The translations under genes were made by a program, and so were the position numbers. The notes under the pieces were generated by a model that was not told the origin of the DNA, made no database searches, and was given only the letters and a program-made list of their open reading frames with translations. Below, piece after piece: positions 51,497 to 58,918 of a DNA stretch of 64,000 nt; the first letter of the stretch is position 1, and the number at the start of each line of letters is the position of its first letter. The stretch comes from Segatella copri (lineage in GTDB: Bacteria; Bacteroidota; Bacteroidia; Bacteroidales; Bacteroidaceae). The DNA is taken from the NCBI RefSeq assembly GCF_026015625.1, contig NZ_JAPDVG010000001.1, forward strand, positions 1,054,001-1,118,000, read 5' to 3'.

Positions 51497-52331
51497 GGGA
51501 TCGGGAAGCTTTTTCTGCTTTTCAAAGTGCGTACAAGGCAATAAGGCAAGTCTGATGGGAAGAATACTCTTTTGCATGTTACATGGAAAAGGAAGATTGT
51601 TACCGAATCACGACTTGCTATTTGCCAGATACGCGATAACTTTGCAGAAAAAGAATCCCGAAATCCCAAAGACGATACGGAATCAAAGCCTTCTGGTTTC
51701 AGTAAGAAGAAAAAGTATAACAGGGAATGACTGCAGGGATAGAAAAGCTGGGTGGGAATAGTCCAAGCAAGTATCAACAGTTTTAAAAGCCAGCGTGTTG
51801 TTCCTTCGTAAGTCGATAAAATCGGCCTGCGAAAGAACAACACCCTGGCAAACTGTTCATGCTTACTGGACTATGGCGTGGGCAAAGATTATAAAGAAGG
51901 AAAGCCGAAAGATTTATTTAGGAAAGACAGAATGCTTATAAAGAGGAAGACCAGGATATTATAAAAGGTGGAAGGGAGGGAAAATGAAGGAGGATGCTGT
52001 GAGCCAGTGCCCTTCTCGACGAATGGACATGCAGTAGTGGCAAACTGATTAAGTGGGAATCGCTTGCGTCCCACCTACTCAGTTTGTAAGCAACCGGATG
52101 TCGTTTCGTGGGCACCTTCCGACTGAAGGACTATGCACTTACGTCAAGCTCTGCTGACATAACTGCAAAGTCTATCAGGTGGAACTCCAGTAGCATCCTT
52201 CATGGTGTGGGCGAAGCATTATAAAGGGAAAATCAGCCGATTATCACTATAAGAACAGCTCATTTAGGTTAAAATACGCATGTTTATACCATTTTTTTGC
52301 TGCTACGCAAAAAGATTTCGCACTAATTTTG
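51497..52331. other. Noncoding region with serial strong hairpins
   Basis: 835 bp without a supported gene. It contains a ~117-base imperfect inverted repeat (51758-51874), a second hairpin (52041-52086; CAAACTGATTAAGTGGGA and complement), and a repeated motif TGGYGTGGGCRAAG-ATTATAAAG at ~51874 and ~52205. TAACTTTG at 51641-51648 is a possible plus-strand promoter. It may encode structured RNA. Confidence 0.55.
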
Positions 52332-52339
52332 TATCTTTG
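52332..52339 (+). promoter_or_regulatory. -7 promoter element
   Basis: TATCTTTG, with transcription probably starting near 52345, ~45 bases before a 51-codon frame. Confidence 0.65.
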
Positions 52340-52390
52340 CACCCGTTAAAAGAATTTAGAAGTAAAATACAATAAAAATCCTATACGGAA

Positions 52391-52546
52391 ATGAATTTAA
52401 ATATGCACATAACATCACAATCATTCGTTCAGAGCTATCGACGCTTTGAGCGGAATAGTTATGTACATACATCAAGTACATCAGATACAGCCGGTATAGG
52501 ATTCCCACATCATTATTCGCATAGTTATTTCTATCGGGCATCGTAG
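52391..52546 (+). CDS. Possible 51-aa leader peptide
   Basis: ATG at 52391; the peptide is rich in Ser, Tyr and His (HHYSHSYFYRAS at its end). It directly follows a good promoter and is followed by a terminator hairpin (52583-52618) before the WYL-type gene, the layout of attenuation control. No family. Confidence 0.4.
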   Translation: MNLNMHITSQSFVQSYRRFERNSYVHTSSTSDTAGIGFPHHYSHSYFYRAS

Positions 52547-52582
52547 CAGCGTGCCCCACAGAGAACAAAGATAATACGAAAG

Positions 52583-52618
52583 AGTTGGAGTTTCCTTGCC
52601 GGGAGAATCCAACTTTTT
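52583..52618 (+). terminator. Terminator/attenuator hairpin
   Basis: AGTTGGAG...ATCCAACT stem, followed by TTTTTC, 90 bp upstream of the WYL-type gene. Confidence 0.6.
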
Positions 52619-52709
52619 CATTTTAGCCAAATGCTTGCATCTGCTCTGACATAAAGAGAAAAAGCTGGATGAAATCCAACCATTTTTTTACGCTTAAAAT
52701 GAAAGAACT

Positions 52710-53123
52710 ATGCCAGCAAATAAGAATGCCTTAATAAGGTACAAAACTATAGGCAACTGTTTAAGAAACAGATACAGAAGATGGACTCTCGATGATCTCG
52801 TGGAGGCATGTAGCGATGCTCTCTACGACATGGAGGGAATCACCAAAGGAGTATGCGCCAGAACTGTTCAGATGGACATACAGATTATGAGATCTGACAA
52901 ACTTGGCTACAATGCTCCTATAGAGGTTTATGATAGAATATACTACAGATACGCTGATCCAGACTACTCTATCACTGAAATGCCTTTATCCATAGAGGAC
53001 TGCAAGCTGATAAAGAAGGCTATCATTCTTCTTGAAAACAAGAAGGATAAGAATAACGAAGACACCATCCAGGTGCTCAACAAGGTACAGGATAGACTCA
53101 AATCTATTCTGAACTTTGTGTAA
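52710..53123 (+). CDS. WYL-type regulator, N-terminal HTH part only
   Basis: 137 aa. ALIRYKTIGNCLRNRYRRWTLDDLVEACSDALYDMEG..VCARTVQMDIQIMRSDKLGYNAPIEV is the HTH typical of Bacteroidales WYL regulators. The WYL sensor domain that normally follows is missing (full-length relatives are ~300 aa), so it is either a short regulator or a truncated one. Controlled by the upstream leader/terminator if that reading is right. Confidence 0.75.
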   Translation: MPANKNALIRYKTIGNCLRNRYRRWTLDDLVEACSDALYDMEGITKGVCARTVQMDIQIMRSDKLGYNAPIEVYDRIYYRYADPDYSITEMPLSIEDCKLIKKAIILLENKKDKNNEDTIQVLNKVQDRLKSILNFV

Positions 53124-53141
53124 GGATAAAGGAGGAAAATT

Positions 53142-53183
53142 ATGAACGAACATCAACGAGACATCGTCTTACAAGAAAGTTGA
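53142..53183 (+). CDS. 13-aa ORF with strong ribosome site (tentative)
   Basis: AAAGGAGG precedes ATG 53142; the peptide is MNEHQRDIVLQES. It may be the start of a lost gene. Confidence 0.25.
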   Translation: MNEHQRDIVLQES

Positions 53184-53227
53184 AAGGCTTCTTTTCAAGC
53201 AAAACTGCCTGAAGAGAAGCCTTTCTT
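53183..53227. terminator. Terminator between WYL gene and tRNA array
   Basis: AAAGGCTTCTTTTCA pairs with TGAAGAGAAGCCTTT, then CTTATAT. Confidence 0.75.
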
Positions 53228-53234
53228 ATATAGA

Positions 53235-53305
53235 GCTTCAAGTAGGATTCGGACCTACGACCTGCTCATTACAAGGGAGCTGCACTACCACTGTGCTATT
53301 GAAGC
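53235..53305 (-). tRNA. tRNA-Thr(TGT)
   Basis: 7-bp acceptor stem GCTTCAA/TTGAAGC, T arm GTAGGTCCGAATCCTAC, anticodon loop CTTGTAA. No encoded CCA. Last tRNA of the array. Confidence 0.8.
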
Positions 53306-53309
53306 ATTT

Positions 53310-53384
53310 GGGAGTTTGATGGGGATCGAACCCATGACCACCAGAGCCACAATCTGGCACTCTACCAACTGAGCTACAAACTCC
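53310..53384 (-). tRNA. tRNA-His(GTG)
   Basis: Acceptor GGAGTTT/AAACTCC, anticodon stem-loop CCAGA-TTGTGGC-TCTGG, T arm ATGGGTTCGATCCCCAT. Confidence 0.8.
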
Positions 53385-53388
53385 ATAT

Positions 53389-53460
53389 AAACTCCAGATG
53401 GATTCGAACCACCACCTCCAGAACCGAAATCTGGCATGCTACCAATTACACCATGGAGTT
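53389..53460 (-). tRNA. tRNA with anticodon TCG (Arg)
   Basis: Acceptor AACTCCA/TGGAGTT, anticodon arm CCAGA-TTTCGGT-TCTGG. The anticodon at loop positions 3-5 is TCG, which reads CGA/CGG. The body resembles Gln-type tRNAs of the same array, so the charged amino acid is not certain. Confidence 0.6.
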
Positions 53461-53474
53461 GTTTTTTAACTTGT

Positions 53475-53543
53475 CGCCCCAGAAGGAATCGAACCTTCGC
53501 TAACAGGACCCAAACCCGTTGTGCTACCATTATACCATAGGGC
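53475..53543 (-). tRNA. tRNA with anticodon TGG (Pro)
   Basis: Anticodon arm ACGGG-TTTGGGT-CCTGT. The body GCCCTATGGTATAATGGTAG is nearly that of the Gln tRNA at 53747, unlike normal tRNA-Pro (G1-C72 here). Confidence 0.65.
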
Positions 53544-53552
53544 AAGTTGAGT

Positions 53553-53653
53553 TCGGGAGGTAGGACTCGAACCTACGAAGTCATCAGACAGCGGATTTTT
53601 TCGCAAGCTCAAGGAACTCCAGTCCACCCTCGTTGCCACTGGAGCACTCCCGA
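53553..53653 (-). tRNA. tRNA-like element of 101 bases, aberrant
   Basis: Perfect acceptor TCGGGAG/CTCCCGA and T arm GTAGGTTCGAGTCCTAC. The centre is ~20 bases too long and I cannot find a 5-bp/7-nt anticodon arm; instead CTCCAGT pairs with ACTGGAG around the D-loop region. Either a decayed tRNA with an insertion or an unusual long-variable-arm tRNA. Confidence 0.35.
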
Positions 53654-53663
53654 ATTTTAAAGT

Positions 53664-53735
53664 GGAGCCTCGTGGAGTCGAACCACGTTCTCGGGATTTT
53701 CAGTCCCGCGCATACACCAAGTCTGCCAAAGCTCC
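53664..53735 (-). tRNA. tRNA-Phe(GAA)
   Basis: Acceptor GGAGCTT/AGGCTCC, anticodon arm CGGGA-CTGAAAA-TCCCG, T arm CGTGGTTCGACTCCACG. Confidence 0.78.
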
Positions 53736-53746
53736 TTACTGATGTT

Positions 53747-53814
53747 GCCCCAGATGGAATCGAACCACCACTTGCAGATCCAGAATCTGCCGCACTACCG
53801 TTATGCGATAGGGC
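53747..53814 (-). tRNA. tRNA-Gln(CTG)
   Basis: Anticodon arm GCAGA-TTCTGGA-TCTGC; body GCCCTATCGCATAACGGTAG, acceptor end CTGGGGC. Confidence 0.78.
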
Positions 53815-53822
53815 AAGTTTGC

Positions 53823-53907
53823 GGAGGCTAAAGGATTCGAACCTTTGAGACGTTGCCGCCTGCCGGTTTTCAAGACCGGTGCAATAGACCAACTCTGCCA
53901 AACCTCC
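53823..53907 (-). tRNA. tRNA-Ser(TGA)
   Basis: 85 bases with class II variable arm. Acceptor GGAGG.../CCTCC, anticodon arm CCGGT-CTTGAAA-ACCGG. Confidence 0.85.
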
Positions 53908-53915
53908 AATATTGT

Positions 53916-53989
53916 GACTCGTGAGAGACTCGAACTCCCGACACCGACGTTCGTAGCGTCGTGCTCTGATCCAACTGAGCTAACGAGCC
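53916..53989 (-). tRNA. tRNA-Arg(ACG)
   Basis: Anticodon arm CGACG-CTACGAA-CGTCG, D arm GCTCAGTTGGATCAGAGC, T arm GGGAGTTCGAGTCTCTC. Confidence 0.88.
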
Positions 53990-53996
53990 AATGTGC

Positions 53997-54080
53997 GGAA
54001 GCAGAAGGATTCGAACCTTCGGAACCTTTCGGTTCGGCACGTTAGCAGTGTGCTGGTTTAAGCCGCTCACCCATACTTCC
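53997..54080 (-). tRNA. tRNA-Ser(GCT)
   Basis: 84 bases; acceptor GGAAGTA../..TGCTTCC, anticodon loop CTGCTAA, long variable arm CCGAACC-GAAA-GGTTCC. First tRNA of the array after the promoter. Confidence 0.85.
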
Positions 54081-54094
54081 TTGTTTTGACGATG

Positions 54095-54102
54095 CAAAGG
54101 TA
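54095..54102 (-). promoter_or_regulatory. Promoter of the tRNA array
   Basis: Minus-strand TACCTTTG lies 15 bases before the first tRNA. Confidence 0.65.
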
Positions 54103-54388
54103 GAAAGGGAAAGTGAAGTCTTTTTTCGTAGCAAGAAAAAAGTTTCAAAAAAGTTGTTTTTGGGGCATTTTTCCAGAAAAAAGGCTTTAAAGAGTCTCTT
54201 TTTCGGCATTTTACGGCTTTTGAATGTGTATTCATGTACACACCTATACATATATACATGTATTCACGTCCACATGAATACAATGAAATAATATATGGAA
54301 TGGGGGAAATCCATAACTAATTCCAATTGCGAATACACTGTGTGCGGAATGTACGGAAGAAAAATAGACGAATATCTAAATAGATTAA
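54103..54388. other. Noncoding stretch with ACATGTAT-like repeats
   Basis: Between about 54226 and 54285 there are repeated TATACAT/ATGTATTCA/GTACACA and GTCCACATGAATAC units. They resemble the arrays at 56867-56985 and 58095-58170 beside the partition genes. Confidence 0.5.
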
Positions 54389-54421
54389 AGTCGGCTTTAT
54401 ATATAAACAAAGCCGACTCTA
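54389..54421 (-). terminator. Terminator of the RloAB-like operon
   Basis: AGTCGGCTTT pairs with AAAGCCGACT around TATATAAAC. Confidence 0.75.
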
Positions 54422-54425
54422 ACCT

Positions 54426-54980
54426 TTAATTTTTACCCTTCAACTTATCAAGTTCTTCTATCAACTCATAAATTGTAGTTGAAGGATTCTTATATGGGGA
54501 CAACTTTTTTGCCCTTTTACTGGCAATCGTAACATTGTCCATCAAACTTAATTTATCCTCAATGGATAACTTGCCTTTCTTGTATTGCTTAATATATCCA
54601 GACAACTTAGATACGCAATCGGCACTTCCGATTTCAGCACGTTGGTCTGTATAATGTAACAGCAACCATAATTCAACACAAGGATTGGAGCAAAGCAGTA
54701 TAGCCCCAGGTATCTTCTGTAATCTGCTAAGAACAGAAGGCACATCCAAATCATACATCAAGAATGTCATATCATGCTTTGTCTCCACATAATTAGCCTT
54801 GCACCTACTTATCAGAGCAGGTGTAACATTAAGCAATGTACGCTTAGGTATGATATGAATAGGAAGACGATAATGCGCTCTCAGCATTTCAACATAAGCG
54901 ACCTCTGTTTCACCCTCACAAAAAACGAAATAGTTGGGCTTCATTGTCTTCCCTTTAGAAGTTCTTTGTACTCTTGCCAT
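54426..54980 (-). CDS. RloB-family protein (AbiLii-like)
   Basis: 184 aa. NYFVFCEGETEVAYVEMLRAHYRLPIHIIPK and MTFLMYDLDVPSVL...ILLCSNPCVELWLLLHYTD are the RloB signatures (E of CEGxTE, DxD, SNPCxExW), a Toprim-like nuclease fold. It starts 5 bp after the ATPase gene. RloA/RloB pairs correspond to AbiL-type phage defence systems. Usual length. Confidence 0.88.
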   Translation of the reverse strand: MARVQRTSKGKTMKPNYFVFCEGETEVAYVEMLRAHYRLPIHIIPKRTLLNVTPALISRCKANYVETKHDMTFLMYDLDVPSVLSRLQKIPGAILLCSNPCVELWLLLHYTDQRAEIGSADCVSKLSGYIKQYKKGKLSIEDKLSLMDNVTIASKRAKKLSPYKNPSTTIYELIEELDKLKGKN

Positions 54981-54984
54981 AATC

Positions 54985-56139
54985 CTAAAGTGTTAGAGTC
55001 GAAATATAAGGAATAGCATCAAAGCGTCCCTGCAGATAAGCCTTCTCCATATCCAGCGTGTCCCGGAAATCCTTGAAATCAAACAGAGAATACAAATCAC
55101 TGCTTCCATCCTCTCGCTTGTTCACGAAATACACCTGATCCCTTCGCTGGAAATCGGTGTTCAGCAAATGGGTGTTATGAGTGGTGTAGATGAGCTGGGC
55201 ATGGTCGCTATGATTGAACATACCTATCACAAATTCCACCAGCTGGGTATGGAGACTGTTATCTATCTCATCGACAAGGAGCATCTTTCCTTCATGGATA
55301 ATACCAATCATCCTCACCATCATTCGGAACAATGTCTTGGTTCCCTCCGACTCTTCCGTCTCGAAATCAAACGCAACGGAAGGGTTGGTACGATGAAACG
55401 TCGTGATGGCATTGTTCTGAATCTTGAAGTCAATGATGTCGCTATCTGCCGTTCTCAACACCTCCAGCATCTTCTCCTTTCGTTCCTTGAACAAATTATC
55501 CAGAGAATCAATGTTAGCCACCTGATAATCAAGCACGATGTCATTACAGAAGAACAGGAAAATCTTTTGGGCTATTTCCCTGTCCATCTGACTGGCACGA
55601 GAAATATAGAGTGTCTTCTTCGATGTATTGTCAGCTACATCGAAAGGACGCTTGATGACAGTCTTAAACTCATAGATGTCTTTCTTCTCTGTTCCTCTGC
55701 TTTCATCACGGCTGAATACCAGCGACTTGCGACCATTCGGATAATAGTACAAAGTCTCGGTGATGATTTCATCATGCATAAAGGAGAAGGAATACTCATA
55801 CTCTACTCCATTCAGCAGGAAACGGATGTAGAAAGAGCTTGGCTTGTTGGCATAATCCTCAAACTTGAAAGGTGAAATGGCAAACCTGGTGTCAACATTA
55901 TAGTTATGTGATGAACGAACCATGTTCACACAAGCTCTGATGGCTTTAATCACATTGCTTTTACCCGAAGCGTTGGCTCCAAATAAGGCAACGCTCTTCA
56001 ACATCTGTTCTCCATCCACAGAAAACAGATTACCTTCAAGCACCCTTGCCTTCTTTGTCTGAATCTTGGCAGCCTGCAAGTCCAAAGTCACCTCGTCACG
56101 AAACGAGAACATATTGCTTATACGTATCTCTAAAACCAT
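54985..56139 (-). CDS. RloA-like AAA15 ATPase (AbiLi-like)
   Basis: 384 aa from ATG 56139 (MVLEIRISNMFSFRDEV). Walker A FGANASGKSNVIKAI (~55-70), a signature-like ESEGTKTLFRMM region, Walker B KMLLVDEIDNSLH and a switch His in IYTTHNTHLL show an OLD/RloA-type ABC-fold ATPase. It forms an operon with RloB and would sense infection and drive its partner; this is inferred from the AbiL family. Confidence 0.9.
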   Translation of the reverse strand: MVLEIRISNMFSFRDEVTLDLQAAKIQTKKARVLEGNLFSVDGEQMLKSVALFGANASGKSNVIKAIRACVNMVRSSHNYNVDTRFAISPFKFEDYANKPSSFYIRFLLNGVEYEYSFSFMHDEIITETLYYYPNGRKSLVFSRDESRGTEKKDIYEFKTVIKRPFDVADNTSKKTLYISRASQMDREIAQKIFLFFCNDIVLDYQVANIDSLDNLFKERKEKMLEVLRTADSDIIDFKIQNNAITTFHRTNPSVAFDFETEESEGTKTLFRMMVRMIGIIHEGKMLLVDEIDNSLHTQLVEFVIGMFNHSDHAQLIYTTHNTHLLNTDFQRRDQVYFVNKREDGSSDLYSLFDFKDFRDTLDMEKAYLQGRFDAIPYISTLTL

Positions 56140-56278
56140 TTTAACCTCGATATTTGTAATTTGATTGCAAATATAAGAAATAAAACTTGTTTTTATATTC
56201 ATCAGACGTTATTTTTATTATTATTTAGCACAACAAAGAGCTGGATGCCCCTTCAAGCACGCACAGACATCTAAAACT

Positions 56279-56318
56279 ACCACCACCAGAGCACGAAGTT
56301 CTGATGGTGGCAATATTA
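56279..56318 (-). terminator. Terminator hairpin
   Basis: CCACCACCAGAGC pairs with GTTCTGATGGTGG, followed by AATATTATTTTT; placed after the minus-strand lipoprotein gene. Confidence 0.65.
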
Positions 56319-56328
56319 TTTTTCTCTA

Positions 56329-56835
56329 TCAATAAACCAATGAATAGTTCACATTGAAATAGGAATCTGAAATCTTCATGGTTGTAATAACCATGGATTT
56401 GTCCTGGTTGGTGAAGCAGTACTGCAGGCTGGCTTCATCGGCAGAAACAAGCGTGTAGTACTTCATCAGATAGTCAATGACAAGCCCACGGTTCACACTT
56501 CGCTCCGTATCAATGACAGAATAAAGAGAACCGTTAAGACGGGAGAAACTGTAAAGAACGCCTTCACTACCCTGCCCAGTCATAAAGGTCAACTGGATGT
56601 TGTCGCCGGAAGTCTCAGCTACCTGGCGGTAACGCTTCATGGATTGAGCCATATAGCTCTTGGCCTCATCCACATTTGCACCCATGATATGGTAAGGCTC
56701 TGTCCAAACGTCCAGTTTTGTTTCCGGACTCTCGACCTCCTCCATCGGGTCATCATTGTCGCAAGAGGTGAATACTACTGGTGAAGCCATCATCATCAGA
56801 AGGATGGCGATTGAAAGATACTTTTTCATTTTCAT
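56329..56835 (-). CDS. Lipoprotein of unknown function
   Basis: 168 aa; signal peptide with lipobox VVFTSC (Cys ~25), then an acidic linker DNDDPMEEVESPE usual for surface-exposed Bacteroidetes lipoproteins. The C-terminal ~110 residues are beta-rich. No family recognised. Monocistronic, with its own terminator. Confidence 0.7.
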   Translation of the reverse strand: MKMKKYLSIAILLMMMASPVVFTSCDNDDPMEEVESPETKLDVWTEPYHIMGANVDEAKSYMAQSMKRYRQVAETSGDNIQLTFMTGQGSEGVLYSFSRLNGSLYSVIDTERSVNRGLVIDYLMKYYTLVSADEASLQYCFTNQDKSMVITTMKISDSYFNVNYSLVY

Positions 56836-56866
56836 GACTTTTCGTTTTTGATGTTATTTAATTTCA

Positions 56867-56975
56867 TTGTATTCATATCCACATGTGGACATGTATCAAC
56901 GTCTATATGTCTATATGTATCAACGTGTACGTGTATCAATGTATTCATGTGTACATGGCTACACATCCACATTTT
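56867..56975. repeat. Iterated CGTGTAC/ACATGTAT array, downstream of parA-RHH operon
   Basis: About ten partly overlapping units (ATCCACATG, GGACATGTATCAACG, TATATGTATCAACGTGTACG, TGTATTCATGTGTACATGGC). Same words occur at 58095-58170. Confidence 0.65.
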
Positions 56976-57320
56976 CTACATGACTTCCCTAATGGTTTTA
57001 GTTCTGATTTTCTTGACCTTACCATATTTCGACTCATACGCTTCAACGCCTTGTTTCATGACGTATTCCATGAACGAGCGGATGGTGAAACCTTCCTTTC
57101 GGGCGATGGTCTGAACCTTGTCAACGAGTTCCTTTGAGCAGATAAAGGAGAAATGTCGCCATGGTTCATCATTGGGCGAATCGCTCTCTGTCTGAGGGCT
57201 TGGAGCAGGGTTCTGCTTCTCCTGAGAACACCCAGGAGACTTGTCAAATCTGTCCTGCGGATGAATGGCAGCCTTACCGAGAATGTTGCCAAGCAGAATG
57301 TCCATATTCTTCTTTGCCAT
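56976..57320 (-). CDS. Ribbon-helix-helix-type partition/regulatory protein
   Basis: 114 aa. The C-terminal ~60 residues (RHFSFICSKELVDKVQTIARKEGFTIRSFMEYVMKQGVEAYESKYG) form an RHH/DUF3408-like DNA-binding domain; the N-terminal half is disordered. It is located 5 bp after parA and is the likely centromere-binding partner of ParA. Confidence 0.78.
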   Translation of the reverse strand: MAKKNMDILLGNILGKAAIHPQDRFDKSPGCSQEKQNPAPSPQTESDSPNDEPWRHFSFICSKELVDKVQTIARKEGFTIRSFMEYVMKQGVEAYESKYGKVKKIRTKTIREVM

Positions 57321-57325
57321 AGTCT

Positions 57326-58078
57326 TTAATGATTACGTGAGATAATTTCTTCTGTCAATGCCTGATAGTCCTTCGCTCCGTTCGACTGAGGGTCGTATTC
57401 AAAGATGCTCTGACCGCTGCCTGCCGATTCTGCCAGGGCGATGTTTTCACGGATGCGAGTCTGCATGGTAATAGTCTCATAACGGGACTTCACGGCTTGC
57501 TCAACCACCTTGTTCAACTTGCGATGGTTGAATCTGGCAATAAAGACTCCTCCCAGTCTGAGGTTCGGCTTCACTCGCTGCAACGTCGAGACAAAGGAAT
57601 CGAGCATTCTCATTCCTTTCAGAGGAAGAAGCTCTGGAGTCATCGGAACGATGATTTCATCAGCTGCGAGGAAAGCGTTTGTGGTGACGATTCCCAAAGA
57701 TGGAGGACAGTCTATGAGAATGTAGTCATAGTTCTGCTTCACGGGTTCGAGCAGTCGGCTCAGCAGTTGTTCTCTTGCCAGGAGATTGGTGAGGGCAATC
57801 TCTGCGCTTGCCATTTCGAGAGAGGAAGGAACGAGGTCGAGGTTCTCCCTGATGTGCTTCACTGGCAGGGGTGCGCCATCAACCAGAGAGTCAAAGATGC
57901 TTGCCTGCACCTCATCTTCATTCGGGATAAAATACAGGGTAAGATTTGCCTGACCGTCAAGGTCTATGAGTAGGACTTTCTTGCCCATACGTGCCATGCA
58001 AGCCCCGATGGAGGCTGTAGAGGTGGTCTTCGAAACACCACCTTTATGATTGGCGAATGTAATGATTTTCAATGACAT
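57326..58078 (-). CDS. parA: ParA-family partition ATPase
   Basis: 250 aa from ATG 58078. Deviant Walker A NHKGGVSKTTST (~9-20), switch LIDLDGQANLT, and DYILIDCPPSLGIVTTNAFLAADEIIVP identify a ParA/Soj ATPase of the short (no N-terminal HTH) type. With the downstream RHH gene it forms a partition-like operon, unusual for chromosome but normal for plasmids or ICEs. Confidence 0.92.
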   Translation of the reverse strand: MSLKIITFANHKGGVSKTTSTASIGACMARMGKKVLLIDLDGQANLTLYFIPNEDEVQASIFDSLVDGAPLPVKHIRENLDLVPSSLEMASAEIALTNLLAREQLLSRLLEPVKQNYDYILIDCPPSLGIVTTNAFLAADEIIVPMTPELLPLKGMRMLDSFVSTLQRVKPNLRLGGVFIARFNHRKLNKVVEQAVKSRYETITMQTRIRENIALAESAGSGQSIFEYDPQSNGAKDYQALTEEIISRNH

Positions 58079-58094
58079 AATATAAAATCTTTTG

Positions 58095-58170
58095 TATATA
58101 TGTATTAACGTATTCATGTGTACATGGCTCCACGTGTACGTGGCTACATGTATTAACGTGTACAAAGGTA
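58095..58170. repeat. Iterated array upstream of parA (candidate centromere/operator)
   Basis: ATGTATTAACG-TATTCATGTGTACATGGCT-CCACGTGTACGTGGCTAC-ATGTATTAACGTGTACA. GTACATGGCT/GTACGTGGCT is repeated, and CCACGTGTACGTGG contains a palindrome. Lies in the parA promoter region. Confidence 0.65.
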
Positions 58171-58237
58171 CGGGTATCTGGCGAGAGTTCCTTCACGCTT
58201 CCCCTAACAACCCAAAGTGTCAGGGGAAACGTCAGGA

Positions 58238-58588
58238 TTACCATTCTGTATAATAACTCTGGTCGTTGGATTCACATTCCTCTGCCCATTCCTCATCTGT
58301 GAAGTCGCTATGCAGACAGTCTTTGCTGCAATAATAGGCTACTCCCATGTCTGCGCAATAACCCTCATGCATCAGCTTGCCACATTCCGAGCATCGTCTG
58401 CAAGCCCTGTCGGTGTTCCACCAATAGTCCACGAAAGACTCTGCCACCACGTCCTCGCTTGTGTTTTCATCCCACTTGTCAAGATAGAATGAAGCAAACT
58501 GGTTCAATTCCTGCTCACTGAAGAGTTCCTTGTCTGTGCCGCTCACCGCCTGGGTAAGTCGGCTGAGAATTGATTTCATTGTTGTCAT
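58238..58588 (-). CDS. Small protein with zinc-binding cysteines
   Basis: About 116 aa from ATG 58588. ACRRCSECGKLMHEGYCADMGVAYYCSKDC provides six to seven Cys in CxxC pairs, a zinc ribbon. The N-terminal half is helical. No family recognised. Its leader carries the same ACGAAAGGGAGATAA motif as the DUF2958 gene. Confidence 0.65.
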   Translation of the reverse strand: MTTMKSILSRLTQAVSGTDKELFSEQELNQFASFYLDKWDENTSEDVVAESFVDYWWNTDRACRRCSECGKLMHEGYCADMGVAYYCSKDCLHSDFTDEEWAEECESNDQSYYTEW

Positions 58589-58600
58589 AATGCCATCTGA

Positions 58601-58640
58601 TTTTATCTCCCTTTCGTAGATCAACTACTTCGGGGATGGT
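58601..58640 (-). promoter_or_regulatory. 5'-leader motif, second copy
   Basis: Minus strand GAAGTAGTTGATCTACGAAAGGGAGATAA, with a short AGTAGTTGATCTAC stem before the shared ACGAAAGGGAGATAA. Confidence 0.5.
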
Positions 58641-58867
58641 TAAAAATTATGTTGCATTCAGAAGGTGTTATGGCTATCTATACAAGGTTTTGTCTGCAAA
58701 ATACTACCCGATAGGTGTGGAGATTTTTCAGCAAAGCAGCGCCCTGACCTTGTAAAGATAAGACAGAACCGTTACCTTCGCAACAGAATTCTTACCGATT
58801 CCCAGAAGTCGATGAATGAAATCCTCCTATAACAGGACAATCTTTTCAGCAAGGAAAAGTATAGGCA
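58641..58867. other. Noncoding stretch
   Basis: No gene seen. It probably holds the 5' leader of the zinc-ribbon gene on the minus strand. Confidence 0.4.
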
Positions 58868-58896
58868 TAAAAAAAGCGACCCGAAGGCCGCTCTTA
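58868..58896 (-). terminator. Intrinsic terminator
   Basis: AAAAAGCGACC-CGAA-GGCCGCTCTT; the same hairpin is used at 60334. Confidence 0.75.
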
Positions 58897-58918
58897 ATAA
58901 ATACACAGATCTTATATT

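Noticed and set aside
51495..51761. 88-codon plus-strand frame in the hairpin region
   Set aside because: No family, lies antisense to a leader and overlaps inverted repeats.
53142..53183. Start of a further gene after the WYL-type regulator
   Set aside because: Good ribosome site but stop after 13 codons and then a terminator; listed only as tentative.
53553..53653. tRNA-Sec or other long class II tRNA
   Set aside because: No TCA anticodon or standard anticodon arm could be placed; no selenocysteine genes seen nearby.
53584..53901. 105-codon minus-strand frame
   Set aside because: Lies across tRNA genes; a by-product of tRNA sequence.
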